Source of the DNA: Candidatus Sumerlaeota bacterium
GTDB lineage: Bacteria; Sumerlaeota; Sumerlaeia; JAFGJS01
DNA length: 49,829 bases
Direction: 5' to 3'
Assembly (NCBI GenBank): GCA_016928995.1
Contig: JAFGJS010000050.1
Location: forward strand, 1 to 49,829
Every line of letters starts with the position of its first letter. Position 1 is the first letter of the stretch. Positions 45,991-49,829 of the stretch are shown here, piece by piece. Under the pieces are notes generated by a model. The model had not been told where the DNA came from. It searched no databases and saw nothing but the letters and a program-made list of their open reading frames with translations. The translations under genes and the position numbers were made by a program.

Positions 45991-46584
45991 ATGGAACCTA
46001 AAGTATTGGAAATCCTCGGACAAGTTGCTGGCGTTGGAGGGATCGTCCTCGGAACATTCCTCTTATTGTTCAAAGACTTGTTGGAGAAGATGGCGTCCTC
46101 AAAACTGGGACCTGAGCAGTTCTATAAGCTTATTCGACTCATGCTCATTCTAACATGGTCAGTAGCGATGGCCGGTCTGGTGGCTTGGGCGGTTGCCCAT
46201 CACGTCGCCCCTCCCCCCGGCAACAGCAACAGCAGCCGTCCTATCTCCGCGAGAGGAATAGGGGGGACAAATGACAATCCGCGCAAGCTGGATGGTAGCG
46301 ACACCTCTCTTGAGTGCAAAGGAAGACCCGTTCAGGCACAGGTTACCGGTTTGTTCTACCACGCGAATGGATCGCCTACCACTTTCTGGGTGTATCGCAA
46401 CGAAAAAGATATCGGTCTGCAGCATAACGTGACGGCTGTTGCGCAAATGTCGCCGCTATCGTTTAGTGTGGTCGACGACTACCCGCCGAAGGGCACGAAC
46501 ACCTACTCCCTGTATGTTGCGGGCACTGACAAGGCCAATCTCGTCAACGTACAGAATGTGCAACTGCGTGTGGTCGAGCATTAA
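45991..46584 (+). CDS. Membrane protein with two TM helices and periplasmic domain, unknown
   Basis: A 197-residue protein with two TM helices (about residues 10-26 and 52-72), a low-complexity region and a C-terminal domain with beta-rich pattern (GLFYHANGSPTTFWVYRNEKD...), likely outside the cytoplasm. The ATG at 45991 has GGAG seven bases away; the in-frame ATG at 45949 is less well placed and would add 14 residues. Composition differs from neighbouring core genes. No family recognised; similar hypothetical proteins with a short TM anchor are seen in gene cassettes and islands. Confidence 0.6.
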   Translation: MEPKVLEILGQVAGVGGIVLGTFLLLFKDLLEKMASSKLGPEQFYKLIRLMLILTWSVAMAGLVAWAVAHHVAPPPGNSNSSRPISARGIGGTNDNPRKLDGSDTSLECKGRPVQAQVTGLFYHANGSPTTFWVYRNEKDIGLQHNVTAVAQMSPLSFSVVDDYPPKGTNTYSLYVAGTDKANLVNVQNVQLRVVEH

Positions 46585-46805
46585 GGTCCACTGGAAACAT
46601 GTGTGCCAAGCCTTGGTGCACACTAGGGACATACCGGATGTGCCCTGTTTTCCCGGGAGCTTTCAACATCCGCAGTTACTCTAGACGAATCGAGTCAAAT
46701 ATGACAATACTAGGAGTGTATGCAGTCTTGTAGCACGACGACCTGTTGGATCAAAGAAAACCGTATGACGTTGCCATATTTCGGTCTACGATCCGGTATA
46801 GGAAA

Positions 46806-46867
46806 GCCCAACCACATTGGCTTCAGGCGACACGGACAAGTTGCGCGCCTGAGCTGCAACGTTAGTC
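46806..46867 (+). other. attC-like recombination element (weak)
   Basis: GCCCAAC (46806-46812) and GTTAGTC (46861-46867) resemble the outer R'' and R' boxes of an integron attC site; inner arms TCAGGCG and CGCCTGA are perfect inverted copies. The 62-bp length fits attC. The GTTAGTC box does not fully match the GTTRRRY consensus, and the nearest plus-strand gene ends 220 bp away, so this remains uncertain. Confidence 0.25.
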
Positions 46868-47004
46868 TGCTCGGTGTGAGGGGGCTGCTCCTGCGGTTGA
46901 CTGGATTTCAGCTTTTTGGATTGGAAAAACGCGCTGTTTGCTATATTCTCCTGATTATGTTGAGGTTATGGCGCTATTTCAAAGGCCGCCCGTTTAAAAA
47001 TCCT

Positions 47005-47067
47005 CTTCAAACGCCTCATTTGAAGCTTCAAACGCCTTATTTGCAGCTTCAGATGCCCCGGATTTGC
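47005..47067. repeat. 21-bp tandem repeat, three units
   Basis: CTTCAAACGCCTCATTTGAAG begins at 47005, with further copies at 47026 and a diverged one at 47047. The spacing is exactly 21 bp. It could be a remnant of a coding or slipped repeat; no gene reading through it is convincing. Confidence 0.75.
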
Positions 47068-47076
47068 TTCCGGGAT

Positions 47077-47118
47077 CATTTGTGGTTGGTTTGTGCGGGC
47101 ACAAATGAACCACAAATG
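47077..47118. repeat. Near-perfect inverted repeat (cruciform)
   Basis: Two 20-base arms, 47077-47096 and 47099-47118, pair with two mismatches around a 2-base centre. CATTTGTGGTT occurs at the start of the left arm and its complement at the end of the right. It is directly downstream of the 21-bp tandem repeat. Confidence 0.75.
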
Positions 47119-47281
47119 AACCCTGGCGTGACAGGGGTTTCGACTGTTGCGCATGATGCTCGCTGGTTTCCAATCTCATTCCGCACAGTCGGGGCGGCTG
47201 AGCCACATTTGGAAAACCGGATCAACCATGCTGATCCGTCTATTTGCGGTGTTTGACCGGTTCGGCAAGCCCCTCAACGCA

Positions 47282-47315
47282 AAGCGCGCCGGACGTTGGT
47301 GTGTTCGGCGCGCTT
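47282..47315 (-). terminator. Hairpin downstream of the tail-fibre-like gene
   Basis: AAGCGCGCCG (47282-47291) and CGGCGCGCTT (47306-47315) are perfect arms with a 14-base loop, 30 bp past the stop of the minus-strand repeat protein. A weak T-stretch follows on the minus strand (CTTTGCGTT). Confidence 0.6.
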
Positions 47316-47344
47316 CGTTTGTCAGGTCTGTCGCTCGGTACTCG

Positions 47345-49829
47345 TCAGCCGTTTTCGTCTTCCTGCGGCAGGCGAGTTTTGACAAATTCAGGAAGTTCGA
47401 GTTTTAATTCGATTTGCTCCAGTATCTCCGGACTCAGTTCCACGTCTTCAAGCGTGCGCTTGCGGTAAAATTTTCCGGTGTTTTCATCAAATCTCGCGTT
47501 GGCCTTGATGCGGCTGATCACGCGTCCCGTTTTCATGGGACTGCCGACAGTCTCCTGTGTGTTATACGGCACAACCTGGAGCGTCTCCAGGTCGAGGCGA
47601 TACTTGATCACGATCTGAAGGGATTGCTCTTCAACAACCTCCTCCACTTGCTCGATCGCCTCTTCGATGCTGATTTCAATCCACGGGTTCTCTTCCAGCA
47701 TGGCGCGCTTGGCGTCGTCAACCAGACGGTTGAATTCAAACTTGCGCCAGATGGCGTAGTCCACGACTTCGCCAGCCGAGAGTTTTTCCACCGAGGTGTA
47801 GTCCTTGCCGGTGATTTCGGCAAGGTCTTCGAGCGCTTGAGCGACAAACAACTGGTATCGCTCGCCGGTGAAGATGTTCTGCGTACTGAGCACAAGACCG
47901 CCGTTTTCGTCAAAGGCGCTTTCCTCGACGATATTGCCGTTTTCCCGCGCTGATGGATTGAGAGTGTTTCCGCTGGCGATGCTTTTCATGCGATACTCCA
48001 GCTTCGCCAGACGTTCGTTTTGCTCAGTGTTTTCATCCGCCAGTTCGCAGATCGCCTTGTAGTTCCAGGAGAAGCCTTGATTCAGGACGACTCCCCATGC
48101 GCCGGGATCCACCTCATCGGGATGTTTGTTATTGGCTTTGAAATTCGCGATATGTTCTTCGATCAACTGCTCCGTGGGAACGTCAATGTCCGCAGAAGCG
48201 ACATTGGAATCCCCGTAAACATTCTCGCGCAGCCAATCCGGATCGGTGTTTTGCTGGTAATTTTCCAGCAGCTGGAAATATCCCGTCAGCTCTTTGGGCA
48301 GGCACATTGGATCCAATTCCTTGGCGTACCGGCCGGCGGATTCGAACTCGGGCTTGGTGGCGTATACGGCGTTTCTCGGCTTGGCGGCAGGCTTCACGCT
48401 GCGCATATGATCCAGAGTGCGCACGTCAGAGAAATCCAGCGGTCCGTTGCTGACCACATTGCTGACATAAAGCGCCCGCCACTTGGACCAGGAGTAACCC
48501 AGATCCTGTGTCGTAGAGCCAGGGGACAAAGTGCCCTCGATATCGCTGATGTACCGGTCGCCGCCGTTGTATTTAACGCGTAAATTGCCATATGCGTCAA
48601 TTCCCATCGCCCAGGCGCGGGCGTCGTTTTTAAGGATCATCGAAGGAAGGCATGCGCCTGCAGCTTCAATATTCAACGTCGTATTACCGCTGTTGTAAAG
48701 ATGCAGATTGGTTTCCGGCTCATTGGTTCCAATGCCGATATAGCCCGAGTCGGCGACCCACAAACCAATGGCGCCTCCATCATTTCTCAGACCAAATCCG
48801 GACGAGCCGCCGGCGATCAATGAGCCATAGACCCTTGCGCCGCTGTATAAGGTGATTTGATCGCGCGTGGTTGATCCGCGGGCCGTCACTTTGGCCAAAG
48901 TGTCCGCCTCGGACGTTAAATAACCCGCGGCGGCGTGGTCGCCCCAGCCGTGTGCGGCATCCCAGTCGCTGATGTTTGCCGCGGCGATTCCTGACGCCGC
49001 AGACGCGGCAAAAAGCGGATCGCTTTCCTCAGTCAGGTAGCCGGCCTCATTATGATCGCCCCAGCCTAACGCAGTGTTCCAGTTGACGATATCCGTCGCA
49101 GCGATTCCTGACGCCGCTGAAGCCGCAAAGAGCGGGTCGCTTTCTTCAGTCAGATAACCGGCAAGCGAGTGGTCGCCCCAGCTAAAGGCGATGTCCCAGT
49201 TGCTGATTTGCGAGGTGGTCACCTGCGCCGCCGGCGATGTGGTGAATAGCGGATCGCTCTCTTCGAGCAGATAGCCAATGAGTGAGTGGTCGCCCCAGGC
49301 GTGAGCGGCGTTCCAATGAGCAATGTCCGTCGCTGCGATTTCCGATGCCGTGGACGCTGCGAAGAGCGGATCACTTTCCTCGGTCAGGTAACCAGCAAGA
49401 GAATGGTCGCCCCAAGTTAATGCAGAATTCCAGTTCTCGATGTCGGTTGCGACGATTCCTGATGCAGCAGAAGCCGAAAAGAGCGGATCACTTTCTTCGG
49501 TCAGATAACCGGCAAGCGAGTGATCGCCCCAGGTGTATGCTGCGGTCCAATTAGCAATATCCGTTGCTGCGATTCCCGATGCGACGGATGCTGCGAAGAA
49601 CGGATCGCTCTCCTCAGTCAGATATCCGGCAAGCGAATGATCGCCCCAATTGAATGCTGAATTCCAATTATCGATGTCCGTTGTGACGATCCCTGACGCT
49701 GTGGATGCTGAAAAGAGCGGATCACTTTCTTCGGTCAGATAACCGGCAAGCGAATGATCGCCCCAGGCATGTGCAGCGTTCCAGTTTGCGATGTCAGCCG
49801 CCGCAATTCCTGAAGCTGCCGATGCTGTA
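47345..49829 (-). CDS. Tail-fibre-like repeat protein, 5' end beyond window
   Basis: The frame has no stop from the right window edge to 47345 (~827 codons); the start is off the window. The N-terminal part (48905 to the edge) holds at least eight 39-residue repeats with the core WGDHSLAGYLTEESDPLF. Then follow a TLYSG...GSSGFGLRNDG region, a VGIGT-like motif (YIGIGTNEPETNLHLY), and a segment of tail-fibre/S74-type character (YVSNVVSNGPLDFSDVRT, SWNYKAICELADENTEQNERLAKLE). The last ~200 residues contain acidic helices. Such architecture is known in phage tail fibres and in large bacterial adhesins. No signal peptide can be seen because the start is missing. No phage genes are adjacent. Confidence 0.8.
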   Translation of the reverse strand, partial: TASAASGIAAADIANWNAAHAWGDHSLAGYLTEESDPLFSASTASGIVTTDIDNWNSAFNWGDHSLAGYLTEESDPFFAASVASGIAATDIANWTAAYTWGDHSLAGYLTEESDPLFSASAASGIVATDIENWNSALTWGDHSLAGYLTEESDPLFAASTASEIAATDIAHWNAAHAWGDHSLIGYLLEESDPLFTTSPAAQVTTSQISNWDIAFSWGDHSLAGYLTEESDPLFAASAASGIAATDIVNWNTALGWGDHNEAGYLTEESDPLFAASAASGIAAANISDWDAAHGWGDHAAAGYLTSEADTLAKVTARGSTTRDQITLYSGARVYGSLIAGGSSGFGLRNDGGAIGLWVADSGYIGIGTNEPETNLHLYNSGNTTLNIEAAGACLPSMILKNDARAWAMGIDAYGNLRVKYNGGDRYISDIEGTLSPGSTTQDLGYSWSKWRALYVSNVVSNGPLDFSDVRTLDHMRSVKPAAKPRNAVYATKPEFESAGRYAKELDPMCLPKELTGYFQLLENYQQNTDPDWLRENVYGDSNVASADIDVPTEQLIEEHIANFKANNKHPDEVDPGAWGVVLNQGFSWNYKAICELADENTEQNERLAKLEYRMKSIASGNTLNPSARENGNIVEESAFDENGGLVLSTQNIFTGERYQLFVAQALEDLAEITGKDYTSVEKLSAGEVVDYAIWRKFEFNRLVDDAKRAMLEENPWIEISIEEAIEQVEEVVEEQSLQIVIKYRLDLETLQVVPYNTQETVGSPMKTGRVISRIKANARFDENTGKFYRKRTLEDVELSPEILEQIELKLELPEFVKTRLPQEDENG
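48905..49829 (-). repeat. 117-bp in-frame tandem repeats coding 39-residue units
   Basis: The marker GCGGAT or close variant occurs at 49015, 49132, 49249, 49366, 49483, 49600 and 49717, a constant period of 117 bp, that is, 39 codons. Copies differ at third positions and in a few residues (SLAGYL, NEAGYL, AAAGYL), so they are old enough to have diverged but keep exact length. At least eight copies of the WGDH core are present up to the window edge. No CRISPR-like spacers are present. Confidence 0.92.

Larger units (their letters stand above)
46585..47344. other. Gene-poor interval with small repeats
   Basis: 760 bp without a convincing gene. It holds an attC-like element (46806-46867), a 21-bp tandem repeat (47005-47067), a near-perfect cruciform (47077-47118) and a terminator hairpin (47282-47315). 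A 178-residue frame at 46720-47256 runs through all of these and lacks the look of a coding region. The interval has mixed composition, unlike the flanking core genes. Confidence 0.7.

Noticed and set aside
46720-47256. 178-codon plus-strand frame
   Set aside because: Runs through an attC-like site, tandem repeat and cruciform, and its translation lacks the pattern of a protein.
48905-49829. Regular repeats suggesting a CRISPR array
   Set aside because: The 117-bp period is in frame and the whole unit is repeated, with no unique spacers.

Overview
The window looks like a chromosomal segment of an uncultivated, Gram-negative, flagellated and probably anaerobic bacterium. Evidence: the three maturases of [FeFe]-hydrogenase (HydE, HydF, HydG), a flhA-flhF-flhG-fliA flagellar cluster, a lipoprotein-like and several signal-peptide proteins, and a long MoxR/DUF58/von Willebrand operon of the kind common in Planctomycetota, Lentisphaerota and neighbouring phyla. 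Intergenic regions are rich in palindromic dispersed repeats of types seen in many such genomes. The phylum cannot be fixed from the sequence alone. No rRNA, tRNA, CRISPR array or transposase was seen.

Layout. 1-9.2 kb: uvrA (minus), a transketolase-like ThDP enzyme, a retropepsin-like protease and a putative lipoprotein (both minus), then a CPBP membrane protease and dnaJ. 9.2-18.9 kb: one long plus-strand operon, moxR - BamE-like membrane protein - DUF58 - signal-peptide/TM protein - two VWA proteins - TPR protein - 1194-aa envelope-anchored protein, probably a cell-envelope or stress ATPase/VWA system. 19-27.9 kb: a class IV aminotransferase and the hydrogenase-maturation locus hydG - (AT-rich membrane gene) - aspA - hydF - (GT39-like membrane protein) - hydE. 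It ends in a 153-bp MITE-like element with an 8-bp target duplication that falls on the hydE stop codon. 28.3-34 kb: clpB (with a small palindromic repeat inserted in frame), a secreted PL10 pectate lyase coupled to a small membrane protein, and a secreted carboxypeptidase-regulatory-like protein.

34.2-40.5 kb: minus-strand flagellar operon flhA-flhF-flhG-fliA with a sigma-54-like promoter before flhA and a terminator after fliA; upstream, separated by its own terminator, is a small membrane protein. 40.9-45.5 kb: a DUF1015 protein and an exported protein (minus), and metG (plus). 45.5-47.3 kb: gene-poor accessory-looking DNA with a nested palindrome, one membrane protein, an attC-like element, 21-bp tandem repeats and a cruciform. 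47.3 kb to the right edge: a minus-strand tail-fibre-like protein with at least eight 39-residue repeats, cut by the window end.

The clearest working units are the hydrogenase-maturation set (H-cluster assembly; the hydrogenase itself is not here), the MoxR/VWA operon, and the flagellar export/placement/sigma set. The most unusual content is the pair of unrelated membrane genes embedded in the maturation locus, the repeat insertions at gene ends and inside clpB, and the repeat protein at the right edge.
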